Shown one piece after another: positions 1-7,057 of a stretch of 12,547 nt of DNA. The stretch's first letter is position 1. Every line of letters begins with the position of its first letter. The stretch spans positions 1 through 12,547 of the forward strand of contig QQUO01000027.1 of the NCBI GenBank assembly GCA_008501575.1, given 5' to 3'. The DNA comes from Pseudomonadota bacterium. Its GTDB lineage: Bacteria > Pseudomonadota > Gammaproteobacteria > Xanthomonadales > Marinicellaceae. The notes beneath the pieces are model-generated. The model did no database searches, was not told the origin of the DNA, and saw only the letters and a program-made list of their open reading frames with translations. A program made the position numbers and the translations under genes.

Positions 1-339
1 AGTGGTAATGACCTGGTTAAAACCCCTGGTTTGCCAGAGCAACGTGCTGTATTGTCTAACACCTATGCCTACGGCGATTGGAGTTTTGCTTACAATATTA
101 ACTACATTGGTTCTCAAAATGCTGATGCGGTTGATACTGCAGCACCTTCATGGACTACTCATGATGTTCAATTGAATTACTTCGCCCCTTGGGATGGTAA
201 ATTCACCGTCGGTGTACGTAATGCCGGTGAGAAATACCCACCAATTGGTCAAGGATTTATTGACTCACGTGATTATGACTTCAACCTGTATGATGGTTTT
301 GGTCGTGTGACTTACGTCAGATATGTCCAAACTTTCTAA
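1..339 (+). CDS. TonB-dependent receptor, C-terminal fragment
   Basis: This is the 3' end of a gene whose reading frame is open from base 1; the start lies outside the window, so the internal ATG-like starts are not real. The visible ~112 residues alternate aromatic/hydrophobic and polar positions, as in transmembrane beta-strands. They include a NAGEKYPP segment, which corresponds to the 'NLFDxxPP'-type motif near the end of TonB-dependent receptors, then a LYDGFGR segment and a final strand ending in Phe, the usual C-terminal signal for outer-membrane barrel assembly. Such receptors import siderophores, cobalamin, glycans or peptides using TonB energy. The substrate cannot be read from this fragment. 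A strong terminator 20 bases downstream closes the unit. The family call is good; the subfamily is unknown. Confidence 0.85.
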   Translation, partial: SGNDLVKTPGLPEQRAVLSNTYAYGDWSFAYNINYIGSQNADAVDTAAPSWTTHDVQLNYFAPWDGKFTVGVRNAGEKYPPIGQGFIDSRDYDFNLYDGFGRVTYVRYVQTF

Positions 340-359
340 TTGAAGGTTTAGTAAAGGTC

Positions 360-392
360 AAAAAGGGCGCATTTATTGCGCCCTTTTTTTTT
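360..392 (+). terminator. Intrinsic terminator of the TonB receptor gene
   Basis: An 11-bp perfect stem (AAAAAGGGCGC with GCGCCCTTTTT) surrounds a 7-base loop and runs into a tract of nine T (384-392). It begins 20 bases after the receptor stop codon, so it separates this gene from the downstream radical SAM operon. The A-rich 5' arm also gives some potential for termination on the opposite strand. Confidence 0.93.
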
Positions 393-442
393 GCCAAAAA
401 ATAGTTATATCGTTAATACTCAATCAGCACCATGTAAAGGGC

Positions 443-477
443 TATGATAAAATCCTGACCATGTTATTATATGGTCA
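443..477 (+). promoter_or_regulatory. Putative promoter -10 and dyad operator upstream of the radical SAM gene
   Basis: The 393-529 gap contains a TATGAT hexamer (443-448, five of six matches to the sigma70 -10) with no convincing -35. Just downstream is a perfect inverted repeat, TGACCAT (456-462) and ATGGTCA (471-477), with 15 bases between arm centres, a spacing typical of a dimeric repressor half-site pair or a small leader hairpin. No T-tract follows, so it is not a terminator. If the TATGAT is a real -10, the dyad would sit over the start of transcription, where binding would repress. The structure is seen directly; the function is inferred. Confidence 0.35.
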
Positions 478-529
478 ATAGCTCTTGGCAGGATTACCGC
501 CTATTAGCCATCACCCAGAGGATACATAA

Positions 530-3058
530 TTGTCATTCAACAACCGTTACAATTTAATATTTAGAAAAAATAAACTCATTGCCAGTCAGATTGATGGTCA
601 GTCTCCGGCCATGTATTTGCATGCTTCTGATTTATTATTGTTTGATGCGGTGGCCCAGAACCCACAGCAAAACCTTGCAGATCTGGCAAACAATGATTGG
701 CTACAAGCCCTAATTCCCGGAATCAATTCGTTTCAATTGCAATCAAGATTACAGCAATTAAAGTCAGGTCATGTGATCAGTGATGGCAACAATCAAGAAA
801 AAGCACAAAAAACCATTGCTGTAAATAATGTGGCGGTGGCAGACACTGCATTACCGGACAAACTTATCGTTAGTAAACATTTGGCTTTTTTTCGCCAACA
901 AGGACAATGGTGTTACTGGTCCGCGCCGTTACAACAATATATTCAGTGTCAAAGCAACGACTTGATTCTGCTGACCCAGTACATCGAAAAACCAGATTTT
1001 AAAAATCTGGTTATTCAATTCGGTGAATTGATATCAGAACAGCATATGATGCAGTTAATGATGCAATTTCTGAAATCCGGTGTATTAATCGATGCCACCG
1101 ACATTCCTGAACAAGTCAGTTGTGCAAGTAATGCAGACTTGCCCGTGCAACAAATTAACCAAAAATTCTGGTGGCAAAATATGGCTCCAGATCCTGACCG
1201 TATACCCATCTATTTTGTGCCTCATATGAAAAATCATTATCCGCTGGCATTGGGTGTACTTTACAGCGCCATTAAACACTACGAGAACGGGCTGTTGCTT
1301 AAAAAATTTCAGCTCATTCCCATTAATTACCTCGACCCCAAAGCCTTTCTAAGTGGTCCTTATAAAAAGTTCGGACCTGGTGTTTGGTTATTTTCGAATT
1401 ATATGTGGTCTATTGACATTAATATGCAGATATCTGAGGCGGTTAAAACACATAATCCTGCGAACATCACCATTCATGGTGGTCCCAGTACCCCGGATTA
1501 CCCACAAGCAGATAAAGATTTTATGAATAGCCATAGAAGTGTCGATATCTCGGTACACGGAGAAGGTGAAATCTGTATCAATCATATTTTAAATAATATA
1601 AGCAAAGATTACACAGGAAAGCTTATATATGATCGCCAGCTGGCCACCGTTGAAGGAATTACATTTCGTAATGAAGATGACTCAAAATCGCTTATAAGAA
1701 CCGCTAAAAGGAAGCGCACCGCGAGCCCGGATTCCATACCTTCACCTTATTTGACAGGTTGTTTTGATGGTTATGGTGTTGAAGTTGAAGCGGCCATTAT
1801 TGAAACCAATCGTGGCTGTCCCTTTGGCTGCACGTTTTGTGACTGGGGTTCTGCCACCAATCAAAAAGTTCGTAAGTTTGATTTACAGCGGGTAAAAGAT
1901 GAAATTGATTGGATAGCCGGCAATCAAGTCCGGGTGTTGTGGATTGCCGATGCCAATTACGGTCTCTATGACCGTGATATAGAAATGGCCAAATACATCG
2001 TAGAAAGTAAACAAAAAACCGGTTATCCCGAAGAAGTTGTGGTTAATTACACCAAAAACTCCACCTGGCGGCTGGTAGAAATTATTAAAATATTTAATGA
2101 CGGCGGTATCATCAGCCAGGGCATTATTTCAATTCAGACCACCGATGAAAAAACCCTGGAAGTTATTAATCGCAAAAATATAAAAACTGAAAAATATGAT
2201 GAACTCACCAAAGTGTTCTATGATTTAAGATTACCTCTATCCACTGACTTAATGATGGGTTTACCGGGTATTACCATCGATGCATTTAATAAAGACTTAC
2301 AAAAATACATTGATATGGATGTGTCAATTAAAGCCTATCCCACCCAATTGCTGCCTAACAGCCCAATGGCAGATCCTGAATACATGGAAAAATATCAGAT
2401 TAAAACGGATGACAATAATTTTTTGATATCCACATTTTCTTATACTGAGCAAGATCTGAAATGGATGAAAGGCATGTATCACATGTACACCATTGGTGAT
2501 GGTTATGGATTGTTACGTTATCTGTTGCGTTATATGCAGTGGCAACATAACATTCTGGCGGTGGACTTCTTAAGTGACTTGTTGAAATTCACCAACAAAA
2601 ATCCTGGTAAATACCCAAAAATAACCTGGGCTGTGAGATTTTTTATCACTGATAAAACCATGCCCGGTGGTTGGTATGATTTTTATCAGCAAATTGGGCA
2701 ATACATCACTGAACAATACAGTATCCCGATGGACAGTGGTTTTAGAACAGTGTTTCTGGTTTCACAATACTGTATGCCGGATGACACGTTATCGTACCCG
2801 ATTACAGTAAAAATACCCCATGATTTTACCGCTTACTTTACCGCCAAAAGACAGGCGGACAGTAAGCAGTCAAAATATGCACTTGTTGATTACCCACCGT
2901 CTAATTTTCAAGTGTCTGATCCCAATAATATGGTTAATATTGATATGGATTATCTGCAATATGATTCGCACCAATATTTTTGGGAACTACACTCACCGGT
3001 TTCTCGGCCTAAATCATCTTCAGAATTTATCAATGAAAAAAGTGCCACCGGAACTTAA
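530..3058 (+). CDS. B12-binding-type radical SAM protein with duplicated N-terminal winged-helix (PqqD/RRE-like) region
   Basis: The start is TTG, supported by AGAGG at 517-521 with an 8-base spacer; the next in-frame ATG (residue 28) would cut into the first domain. Residues ~7-85 and ~115-188 resemble each other (S/N-DLLLF against NDLILL; LKSGHVIS against LKSGVLID) and look like tandem winged-helix PqqD/RRE-type domains. Residues ~225-360 form a B12-binding-like region with HGGPS (316-320) and GEGE (344-347), but the DxHxxG cobalamin-ligand motif is not evident. The radical SAM motif CX3CX2C is Cys430, Cys434, Cys437, followed by the barrel to ~residue 600. The last ~240 residues are unassigned. 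Radical SAM enzymes cleave SAM at a 4Fe-4S cluster; B12-binding members often methylate unactivated carbons. The methyltransferase gene begins 32 bases downstream, suggesting a shared pathway. The substrate is unknown. The radical SAM call is firm; the N-terminal domain call is by eye. Confidence 0.9.
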   Translation: MSFNNRYNLIFRKNKLIASQIDGQSPAMYLHASDLLLFDAVAQNPQQNLADLANNDWLQALIPGINSFQLQSRLQQLKSGHVISDGNNQEKAQKTIAVNNVAVADTALPDKLIVSKHLAFFRQQGQWCYWSAPLQQYIQCQSNDLILLTQYIEKPDFKNLVIQFGELISEQHMMQLMMQFLKSGVLIDATDIPEQVSCASNADLPVQQINQKFWWQNMAPDPDRIPIYFVPHMKNHYPLALGVLYSAIKHYENGLLLKKFQLIPINYLDPKAFLSGPYKKFGPGVWLFSNYMWSIDINMQISEAVKTHNPANITIHGGPSTPDYPQADKDFMNSHRSVDISVHGEGEICINHILNNISKDYTGKLIYDRQLATVEGITFRNEDDSKSLIRTAKRKRTASPDSIPSPYLTGCFDGYGVEVEAAIIETNRGCPFGCTFCDWGSATNQKVRKFDLQRVKDEIDWIAGNQVRVLWIADANYGLYDRDIEMAKYIVESKQKTGYPEEVVVNYTKNSTWRLVEIIKIFNDGGIISQGIISIQTTDEKTLEVINRKNIKTEKYDELTKVFYDLRLPLSTDLMMGLPGITIDAFNKDLQKYIDMDVSIKAYPTQLLPNSPMADPEYMEKYQIKTDDNNFLISTFSYTEQDLKWMKGMYHMYTIGDGYGLLRYLLRYMQWQHNILAVDFLSDLLKFTNKNPGKYPKITWAVRFFITDKTMPGGWYDFYQQIGQYITEQYSIPMDSGFRTVFLVSQYCMPDDTLSYPITVKIPHDFTAYFTAKRQADSKQSKYALVDYPPSNFQVSDPNNMVNIDMDYLQYDSHQYFWELHSPVSRPKSSSEFINEKSATGT

Positions 3059-3080
3059 ATTGAACGACATTGATTAAATC

Positions 3081-3085
3081 AGAGG
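3081..3085 (+). promoter_or_regulatory. Shine-Dalgarno site deciding a GTG start
   Basis: AGAGG lies five bases before the GTG at 3091. The earlier in-frame TTG at 3070 has no purine-rich site upstream. The same AGAGG motif precedes the radical SAM gene's TTG start. This places the methyltransferase start at 3091, seven codons inside the longest reading frame. Confidence 0.7.
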
Positions 3086-3090
3086 TATAT

Positions 3091-4029
3091 GTGAATCATA
3101 CGCATTGGAGTAATTATTGGCAAAGTGGTGTGCAAACATCTTTGCCGCAAGATTTTAAAGATAATTATGATGGTGAAATTTATTACCTTTGGGAACAAGT
3201 TGTCAGCCGTTTAAACTCTGGGGCCCGGGTGGTTGATGCCTGTACCGGTAATGGAGCGGTTGCGTTGATTTTGGCCGATATTGCACTCAAGCAACAAAAA
3301 CAATTAATAATCACGGCCGTTGATATCAGTGAAATAAACACGCAATATATTAAAGAAAATAATCCAAAAGAACAGATTGCCATGATTAATTTCAAAAGTC
3401 ATTGTCCTATTGAAAGGCTTGCTGACTTAATCAATGATCAGCAGGATGCAATTGTCAGTCAATTTGGCTTGGAATATAGTGATTTAACTCAATCAGCAGT
3501 CGCCTTACACAACCTAATGAAAGAAAATGGTGAGCTTAGCTTTATCGCCCACAGTCCAAAAAGTGCCGTCTTTACCTATATGGACCTTGAAAGCCGTATA
3601 TATACATGGCTTGATGAAATCGGTCTTTTTGCCATAATTAAGAAATTTATCGCAGGTCAAGTGTCTGCCAATGGATTGAAAAATGGAATCGTTTCAGTTA
3701 TTGAGAATAATAAACCGGACACATCCTACCTTGGGCATGGTTTGTTCCAGTCATGGCAAAAAACAATGTTTATGTTAATTAAACAGCCAAACCAGCAATT
3801 AAAACAACAAAAACAGTCATTAAGTCTTTTTGTAACGCAACATCAAGCGGCCCAAAAAAGGCTACAAGATATGTTAAATGTGGCCATGAAAGTAAGTAAA
3901 AACAACTGGTATCAGCCATTTGTTGATTGTGGATTTGAGCTTGAAGAAAGCAATGATGTACTTTATAAAAATCAGCATCATATCGGCAGGTACTACCGTT
4001 TTCGTTCTATGGTGCTTGAAAAGCCTTGA
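3091..4029 (+). CDS. Class I SAM-dependent methyltransferase
   Basis: The product is 312 residues from the preferred GTG start (319 from the upstream TTG). It begins with an HWSNYW segment and an NYDGEIYYLW segment. The SAM-binding motif I follows at residues 49-55 (DACTGNG), with the acidic residue after strand 2 at Asp78 (AVDIS). These fit a Rossmann-type methyltransferase fold over the first ~200 residues. The remainder is Gln/Lys-rich and helical, possibly a substrate-binding cap. It has no signal peptide or membrane segment, so it is cytoplasmic. It follows the radical SAM gene by 32 bases on the same strand, which argues for co-transcription and a common substrate. The methyl acceptor (N, O or C; small molecule, peptide or protein) cannot be told from sequence. 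The fold call is secure; the pathway is inferred. Confidence 0.82.
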   Translation: MNHTHWSNYWQSGVQTSLPQDFKDNYDGEIYYLWEQVVSRLNSGARVVDACTGNGAVALILADIALKQQKQLIITAVDISEINTQYIKENNPKEQIAMINFKSHCPIERLADLINDQQDAIVSQFGLEYSDLTQSAVALHNLMKENGELSFIAHSPKSAVFTYMDLESRIYTWLDEIGLFAIIKKFIAGQVSANGLKNGIVSVIENNKPDTSYLGHGLFQSWQKTMFMLIKQPNQQLKQQKQSLSLFVTQHQAAQKRLQDMLNVAMKVSKNNWYQPFVDCGFELEESNDVLYKNQHHIGRYYRFRSMVLEKP

Positions 4030-4074
4030 TGTTTGTATTAATCTAATTAAGACGTAGACAGATTTGAGAAAATA

Positions 4075-4389
4075 ATGAAAACACTAATAATTGGATTGGC
4101 GGTCTTGTTAATGACCGCGTGTTCAAACAAGAAGCCCGATGATGTTGTTGCCGTAAAAGTTGGTGATGAGTATTATCAAGTTGATGATTCGGCGTCAAGA
4201 TCATTAGAAGGTAAAACAGAAGATAAAGTCGTCTGTAAACGACGAATTGTAACAGGTTCGCATCGGAAAGAAAAAATTTGCACCACACAAGCCCAATTGG
4301 ATCGTGAGCGTGCAGCTGCTGAAAAAGTTATGGATGAAAACCGATCATTCGAAAACCGAAAGATTATACAAGAGCACAGGGGCAACTAA
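4075..4389 (+). CDS. Small outer-membrane lipoprotein, unknown function
   Basis: The product is 104 residues. A hydrophobic signal with lipobox LMTAC places the lipidated Cys at residue 16; Ser at +2 favours sorting to the outer membrane. The mature part is highly charged. It carries two further Cys bracketing a short basic stretch (VCKRRIVTGSHRKEKICTT, about residues 45-65), then a helical Arg/Glu-rich tail (AQLDRERAAAEKV). I recall similar 'C-R-R-x-TGS-R-x-x-x-C-x-T-x-A-x-W/L' small lipoproteins or secreted proteins from other Gammaproteobacteria, but know no function for them. The ATG start has only a weak ribosome site (TTTGAG). It lies 45 bases after the methyltransferase, so it may be the last gene of that operon or an independent neighbour. 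Confidence 0.75.
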   Translation: MKTLIIGLAVLLMTACSNKKPDDVVAVKVGDEYYQVDDSASRSLEGKTEDKVVCKRRIVTGSHRKEKICTTQAQLDRERAAAEKVMDENRSFENRKIIQEHRGN

Positions 4390-4397
4390 TAATTGTG

Positions 4398-4415
4398 GGC
4401 TTATTAATATAAGCC
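4398..4415 (+). terminator. Weak hairpin after the small lipoprotein gene
   Basis: A perfect 7-bp stem (GGCTTAT with ATAAGCC) with a 4-base TAAT loop starts nine bases after the lipoprotein stop codon. It is followed only by ATTTTG, a poor T-tract. It could stabilise the 3' end or weakly terminate the radical SAM operon. gmk ends in the opposite direction at 4482, so some boundary is expected here. Confidence 0.4.
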
Positions 4416-4481
4416 ATTTTGTAGCAATATATTTATAAAGAGTATTCTTTCACTTTAAAATTCTGGCATTTACGGTAAATT

Positions 4482-5108
4482 TTACTTAAGTAGCCGGTTA
4501 ATTAAATGCTGATTGATAATTTTCTGTTTGGCGGTGGTCATGCGATTGGCTTTGACGATGGCTTTTAAAGACTTGAGGGCTTCTTCAAAATCATCATTGA
4601 CCACCAGGTAATCGGCTTTGTGGTGGTGCTTGAGTTCACTGATGGCTTTGTCCATGCGCTGATTAATGATTTCTTCAGAATCTTGGCCGCGGCCATTTAA
4701 GCGGGCTTTTAATGCAGCAATACTTGGCGGCAGGATAAAGATGCTGATGGCGTCGGGAAATCGGGCTTTAATTTGTTCTGCCCCTTGCCAATCAATTTCT
4801 AACACCACATCGTGCCCTTCATCAAGCATCTTTTGGGCCGCTTCCTGCGAGGTGCCGTATAAATTACCAAAGACTTCAGCGGATTCCATAAACACCCCGG
4901 CCATTTGCATTTGTTCAAATTTAGCCCGGTCAATAAAATGATAATTATATCCATCAATTTCTTTGGGGCGGGGTGGACGTGTGGTGTGGGAAGTGGATAA
5001 CTTTAAATGGTTGGTATCACGAACCAAGGCATTAACTAAAGAGGTTTTACCGGTGCCCGATGGTGCCGATACGATGTATAAAGTTCCGGTAAGTTCAGTT
5101 TTTTGCAT
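4482..5108 (-). CDS. gmk: Guanylate kinase
   Basis: This enzyme phosphorylates GMP to GDP with ATP in the cytoplasm and is essential for guanine nucleotide supply and recycling of cyclic GMP derivatives. The 208-residue length is normal for the family. Visible features are the P-loop APSGTGKTS (residues ~15-23), the GMP-binding segment STSHTTRPPRP (38-48) followed by DGYNYHF, the VLEIDWQGA core segment, and IFILPPS before the lid region. Translation starts at an ATG with a poor ribosome site. In many Proteobacteria gmk follows yicC and precedes rpoZ. Here yicC is upstream on the same strand but separated by an opposite-strand gene, and no rpoZ follows: the next gene leftward is on the + strand and convergent. 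It therefore probably has its own promoter. Confidence 0.97.
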   Translation of the reverse strand: MQKTELTGTLYIVSAPSGTGKTSLVNALVRDTNHLKLSTSHTTRPPRPKEIDGYNYHFIDRAKFEQMQMAGVFMESAEVFGNLYGTSQEAAQKMLDEGHDVVLEIDWQGAEQIKARFPDAISIFILPPSIAALKARLNGRGQDSEEIINQRMDKAISELKHHHKADYLVVNDDFEEALKSLKAIVKANRMTTAKQKIINQHLINRLLK

Positions 5109-5142
5109 GGTTTAAAAGCGATTGTATTTGACAATTTGGCTC

Positions 5143-5171
5143 ATTATAAAACAAAAATCTATTGATGACAG
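5143..5171 (-). promoter_or_regulatory. Candidate gmk promoter
   Basis: Read on the - strand, CTGTCA (5166-5171, four of six matches to the -35) is separated by exactly 17 bases from a perfect TATAAT (5143-5148). Transcription would begin near 5136 and give a leader of about 28 bases before the gmk ATG. The -35 sits in the loop of the inverted repeat described next. Confidence 0.5.
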
Positions 5172-5180
5172 TCAATAGAT
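5157..5180. repeat. 9-bp perfect inverted repeat around the gmk -35
   Basis: ATCTATTGA (5157-5165) and TCAATAGAT (5172-5180) are exact reverse complements separated by six bases (TGACAG). The six central bases are the candidate gmk -35 on the other strand, so a dimeric repressor on this site would block the promoter. On the - strand the hairpin is also followed by TTTTTGTTTT, so an AT-rich terminator for transcripts entering from the right is the rival reading. Confidence 0.55.
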
Positions 5181-5379
5181 AAAAGGATTCCAATTGCATT
5201 TCATAAAGAGCCATCTTCTGTCAAAAGTTTACCCACTATAATGAGTAGAAAACTAAATTTTCATGTGGCTTTTACAATCTTAACTATTTAACTCAATGCT
5301 TGATTAAGGGACAGGACTATATTGCTGTAAAATTTTAACAACACAGCTTGTATGGTCAGGTAAATCCATAAAAAAGTTG

Positions 5380-5408
5380 TTGCTGAATGCTTCCATCCTG
5401 CGTAAAGT
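5380..5408 (+). promoter_or_regulatory. Candidate promoter of the lipocalin-like lipoprotein gene
   Basis: TTGCTG (5380-5385, four of six) and TAAAGT (5403-5408, four of six) are spaced by 17 bases. A start near 5415 would give a leader of about 20 bases. The match is moderate and could be chance in AT-rich DNA. Confidence 0.3.
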
Positions 5409-5432
5409 ATAGAATCTTATATTAGATGGTGA

Positions 5433-5954
5433 TTGGCTGTGTCTAAAAAATTGAGTGGGGTGGTTATTTTCCTTTTATTGACCTTAACGGCTTGTCATAA
5501 CCAAAAAAATCATACAAATCATCCGCTAATTGGGGCTTGGTACCTGGCTTCTGTGGCCTGGATTTCTGATGAGCAAACGCAACGCATTGAACAAGCCCAA
5601 CCTGCTTTATTTTTATTTAATAAATCACACTATTCTTTAATGTGGAGCCCCAAACAAAGTCCAAGGGTTCCTTTTGAGGACTTGTCTAACCCGACTCAAG
5701 AAGAAATTTTACAAGGTTTTCGCTCCATTGTTTTTAATGCCGGAACATACCAGGTTTTAGGTAATCAAATCACAGCCACGGCCGAGGTTGCCAAAGTTCC
5801 CGGATTCGAAGGAGGGCAGCAGTTTTATCATTTTAAAATGGAAAAAGATAAATTAATACTGACCATGTATGATGAAACCTATCCAGATGGCAGCAAACCC
5901 AAATGGTCAGGTCAATGGGAAACTGAATTTACCTTGGTGAAGGTAAAACCATAA
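5433..5954 (+). CDS. Lipoprotein with lipocalin-like domain, unknown function
   Basis: The product is 173 residues from TTG, or 171 from the GTG at 5439; neither start has a strong ribosome site, so the choice is open. The N terminus has two Lys, a long hydrophobic run and lipobox LTAC with the lipidated Cys at residue 21; His at +2 suggests the outer membrane. The mature part opens with a PLIGAWYL segment and continues as alternating strands (ALFLFNKSHYSLMW, NAGTYQVLGNQITATAEV, FYHFKMEKDKLILTMY, EFTLVKV). This pattern resembles the small lipocalin-like 'L-x-G-x-W' domain family, in which an eight-strand barrel often binds lipids or small ligands. No ligand can be inferred. The gene is convergent with yicC and divergent from gmk, interrupting their usual linkage. 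The domain call is moderate. Confidence 0.78.
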   Translation: MAVSKKLSGVVIFLLLTLTACHNQKNHTNHPLIGAWYLASVAWISDEQTQRIEQAQPALFLFNKSHYSLMWSPKQSPRVPFEDLSNPTQEEILQGFRSIVFNAGTYQVLGNQITATAEVAKVPGFEGGQQFYHFKMEKDKLILTMYDETYPDGSKPKWSGQWETEFTLVKVKP

Positions 5955-6116
5955 TGCAGCCGATGTAAGTGATTAACTGTTACTGCAAAGCAACTGTAAA
6001 AAAATCCTTATTGTATATTTAAGAACGGTTTTTAATCTTATCTGCTGAGTAAGCTGTTCTTGATTTCATAAGCCCATTGCCAAAAATTCAGACAGAATAA
6101 AGTTGTTAAATATGTG

Positions 6117-6983
6117 CTATTCAATATTCTGAATTTGTTCACGCATTTGCTCAATCACCACTTTTAAATCAATGCTGGCATTGGAGGTGGTCATTGCCGC
6201 TGATTTGGAGCCGATGGTATTGGCTTCCCGGTTCAGTTCTTGCATGAGGAAATCCATGCGTCGTCCGCTCGGCTCGGATAATGTTAACATGCGTTCAAAT
6301 TCAGCCACATGCGCATCCAATCGATCCAATTCTTCAGCAATATCAACTTTTTGTAATTGGATTGCCAATTCCTGTTCAAAACGTTCTGGCTGTGCTTCAA
6401 TGTCCAGATCGGCTAATCGGGCTTTCATTTTATCCACCAGTTGTTGGTTAATGGCCGGTACGAAAGTGCGAATGTCGGCGGTGATTTTTTTCAGTTGTTT
6501 TAATTTATCCGCCAGCACCGCCTGCATCGCTGCACCCTCACGTTTACGGGATGCCAGTAAGGCTGTGATGGTTTGATTTATCAGTGCCAGTGCCGCTGTC
6601 TGAAGTTGAGAAGTGTCTGCCGGTTCTTGGATAATAACATCAGGCCACCGCATAAAATGAGGTAATTGTAATGATTCTGTGGTACCTAAGGTGTCGTTAA
6701 TATCCGCAACACATGATTGTAATTGAGACAAAAGTGCATGATTAACTTTCATCTCGGTTAACGCCACCTGATCATTCGGGTAAAAATTGATAAAAACAAG
6801 CACTTTACCGCGGGCTAAGTTTGTTTCAATGGTTTTTCGCAACTCATGTTCTGCGGTGCGCAAAAAATCAGGGCATTTAATGGTGATGTCCAAGAAGCGC
6901 TGGTTCACTGATTTGATTTCACAACTTAGTCTGCCCAATTCTGTTTCAACTGTTTCAGCCGCGAATGCCGTCATTGACTGCAT
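6117..6983 (-). CDS. yicC: YicC/YloC-family endoribonuclease
   Basis: The frame extends upstream, but the start is placed at the ATG ending at 6983. It is preceded by GGA with a 7-base spacer and gives the family's usual MxSMTAFA N terminus and a 288-residue length. Conserved segments are GRLSCEIKSVNQRFLDI near the N terminus, the helical middle with ADLDIEAQPERFEQELAIQLQKVDIAEELDRLDAH, and the C-terminal block GRRMDFLMQELNREANTIGSKS followed by DLKVVIEQMREQIQNIE, which is diagnostic. Family members are cytoplasmic RNases; E. coli YicC affects small RNA (RyhB) decay. A - strand TATAAT at 7009-7014 without a clear -35 could give a short leader. The upstream beta-barrel gene ends 74 bases away on the same strand, so read-through is possible. 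Confidence 0.95.
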   Translation of the reverse strand: MQSMTAFAAETVETELGRLSCEIKSVNQRFLDITIKCPDFLRTAEHELRKTIETNLARGKVLVFINFYPNDQVALTEMKVNHALLSQLQSCVADINDTLGTTESLQLPHFMRWPDVIIQEPADTSQLQTAALALINQTITALLASRKREGAAMQAVLADKLKQLKKITADIRTFVPAINQQLVDKMKARLADLDIEAQPERFEQELAIQLQKVDIAEELDRLDAHVAEFERMLTLSEPSGRRMDFLMQELNREANTIGSKSAAMTTSNASIDLKVVIEQMREQIQNIE

Positions 6984-7057
6984 AGTTATTCCATTATTAA
7001 AAAAGTTTATTATAAGTGACAAGGATAAAAATTAATAATCAATGTCCTCCAGAGTAC

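Larger units (their letters stand above)
5109..5432. other. Intergenic region between gmk and the lipocalin-like gene
   Basis: This 324-base divergent region has no credible coding sequence. It holds a candidate gmk promoter with an overlapping dyad near 5143-5180 and a candidate rightward promoter at 5380-5408 (both listed separately). There is also an isolated + strand TATAAT at 5237-5242 with no good -35. I see nothing else in the A+T-rich stretch 5181-5379. Confidence 0.6.

Noticed and set aside
4075..4389. The small Cys-containing lipoprotein as the RiPP precursor of the operon
   Set aside because: It has a standard lipoprotein signal and resembles small lipoproteins I recall from genomes without this operon, so export to the outer membrane is more likely than peptide maturation.
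5237..5242. TATAAT as a + strand promoter for the lipocalin-like gene
   Set aside because: No acceptable -35 at 16-18 bases, and it would imply a ~190-base leader; a closer candidate exists at 5380-5408.
6021..6061. AAGAAC/GTTCTT inverted repeat in the gap between the convergent lipocalin-like and yicC genes, as a bidirectional terminator
   Set aside because: The arms are only 6 bp, separated by 29 bases, with only a partial inner CTTA/TAAG stem and no T-tract on either side.
6172..6576. A 134-codon + strand open frame inside yicC
   Set aside because: It is antisense to a clearly conserved yicC region and its Ser/Ala/Arg-rich translation is typical of a shadow frame.
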